34,804 nucleotides of DNA from NCBI GenBank assembly GCA_003133065.1, contig PKZM01000076.1, positions 43,693 to 78,496 of the forward strand. The letters run 5' to 3'. The notes beneath the pieces are model-generated. The model worked only from the letters and a program-made list of their open reading frames with translations, made no database searches and was not told where the DNA came from. This stretch comes from Acetobacteraceae bacterium (GTDB lineage Bacteria > Pseudomonadota > Alphaproteobacteria > Acetobacterales > Acetobacteraceae). How positions within the stretch are numbered: position 1 is the stretch's first letter; every line of letters starts with the position of its first letter. Positions 34,144 through 34,804 of the stretch are shown piece after piece. The position numbers and the translations under genes were made by a program.

Positions 34144-34217
34144 AAAAGTCTTTTTGCTTCTTTTTCTTCAGAAAAAGAAGATTCTTCTTTCTTGAAAGAA
34201 AGAAGCAAAGAACTTTT
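34144..34217. repeat. AT-rich hairpin repeat, copy 11 (inverted pair)
   Basis: Left half AAAAGTCTTTTTGCTTC with a ten-base-pair stem and TTCA loop. The right half is inverted, ending GAAGCAAAGAACTTTT. It lies between two genes in the same direction, 22 bases before the enoyl-CoA hydratase start. Confidence 0.82.
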
Positions 34218-34238
34218 AACTGTTGGGGTGTGAGATCC

Positions 34239-34804
34239 ATGGCGGATATCCGGCTGGAACACAAAGAAAGCTCGCTGTGGGTTACGATTACGCGGGAGGA
34301 ACGGCGCAACGCGATCACCAGCGAGGTGCTCGAGGCAATCGCCGCCGCGGTGAAGCAGGCGCAGTCCGATCCCAGCATCCGGGCCATCGTGCTGACCGGC
34401 GCGGGCGACCGCGCCTTTTGCGCCGGCGCCGATCTTTCCCGCGGCACCGGCACATTCCAGGCCCAGGCCGATGAACCCACCACCGATTTCGGCCGCCTCG
34501 CGCGCCTGGTGCGCAGCGCGCATCTGCCGCTGGTCGCGCGCGTCAACGGCGCCTGCGTGGCCGGCGGCATGGGGCTGCTCTGCCTTTGCGACATCGCCAT
34601 CGCCGCCGATCATGCCCGCTTCGGTCTGCCGGAAGTCAAAGTCGGCGTCTTCCCCATGCAGGTGCTCGTCTATCTGCGCGCCACCATGCATGCCCGCCAC
34701 ATCAACGAGCTTTGCCTCACCGGCGAGCTGATCACCGCCGCCCGCGCCGCCGAAATCGGCCTCGTCAACGCCGTTGTCCCCGCGGCCGAGCTGGACGCGC
34801 ATAT
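34239..34804 (+). CDS. Enoyl-CoA hydratase/isomerase family protein (cut by the window end)
   Basis: The ATG at 34239 opens a frame that runs 188 codons to the window edge without a stop. It begins MADIRLEHKESSLWVTITRE and has the crotonase oxyanion-hole segments FCAGADL and GACVAGGMGLLCLCDIAIA. Of the two catalytic acids in enoyl-CoA hydratase, the first aligns with the Glu in LPEVKVGVFP and the second with the Glu in INELCLTGELI. A true hydratase is therefore likely, although the family also includes isomerases and hydrolases. It follows the CoA-transferase gene and probably acts on the CoA ester formed there. Confidence 0.88.
   Translation, partial: MADIRLEHKESSLWVTITREERRNAITSEVLEAIAAAVKQAQSDPSIRAIVLTGAGDRAFCAGADLSRGTGTFQAQADEPTTDFGRLARLVRSAHLPLVARVNGACVAGGMGLLCLCDIAIAADHARFGLPEVKVGVFPMQVLVYLRATMHARHINELCLTGELITAARAAEIGLVNAVVPAAELDAH

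Noticed and set aside
1-34804. CRISPR array, tRNA, rRNA, integrase or insertion sequence
   Set aside because: No spaced identical repeats, no tRNA-like fold or rRNA segment that I could see, and no transposase or integrase product.

Overview
The window is GC-rich DNA that looks like a bacterial chromosome, most likely an alphaproteobacterium. The evidence is the gene neighbourhoods: miaB-phoH-ybeY-corC, hfq-hflX and prmC followed by a DUF4167 gene, plus a hopanoid-associated RND transporter (HpnN) and PQQ biosynthesis genes. PQQ, hopanoids and the AT-rich intergenic repeats together suggest Acetobacteraceae. That placement is an inference. I see no rRNA, tRNA, CRISPR array, integrase or transposase, so this is mostly core chromosome.

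Layout. 1-2961 (+): an HflK-like SPFH membrane protein overlapping a heavy-metal P-type ATPase. 3074-5782 (-): three Tad-pilus minor-protein genes (two TadE-like, one VWA-bearing TadG-like). 6101-8299 (-): pqqC-pqqD-pqqE, with neither pqqA nor pqqB recognisable nearby. 8499-9290 (-): an EAL phosphodiesterase. 9479-10423 (+): a PlsC-type acyltransferase. 10566-13187 (-): hpnN. 13279-14094 (-): a lipoprotein-like alpha/beta hydrolase. 14231-17200 (-): lutABC for lactate oxidation, preceded by a coupled 62-codon ORF. 17286-21097 (-): miaB-phoH-ybeY-corC, each overlapping the next. 21547-22506 (+): an exported protein with two retropepsin-like DTG motifs, then a damaged HicB-like ORF. 22855-25435 (-): an inositol-monophosphatase-family gene and hfq-hflX. 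25593-28328 (-): a D-amino-acid-transaminase-like gene, the DUF4167 gene and prmC. 28407-28850 (+): an exported protein of unknown function. 28980-32620 (-): a catabolic-looking operon of MFS transporter, COG0523 GTPase, amidohydrolase and cupin. 32933-34804 (+): a family III CoA-transferase and a truncated enoyl-CoA hydratase, divergent from that operon.

The most striking non-coding feature is a family of AT-rich hairpin repeats (AAAAGTnTTTTGCTTC, then a CTTC...GAAG hairpin). They occur at eleven intergenic loci, nearly all directly 3' of a gene. Copies differ in sequence and stem length yet keep their base pairing, including a CTTC/GAAG to GTTC/GAAC double change, so the structure rather than the sequence appears to be kept. 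Some copies are paired in inverted orientation around a GC-rich core, forming a composite unit of about 111 bp. Several have intruded on coding ends: the hydrolase N-terminus, the monophosphatase C-terminus and the HicB-like ORF. A separate pair of imperfect palindromes (26488-26600) resembles a repeat family found in other alphaproteobacteria.

No wholly new defence or mobile system was found. The best leads are the repeat family, the SPFH/P-type ATPase pair, the pqqCDE cluster with a small ORF in the pqqA position, the small ORF coupled to lutA, and the GTPase-amidohydrolase-cupin operon.
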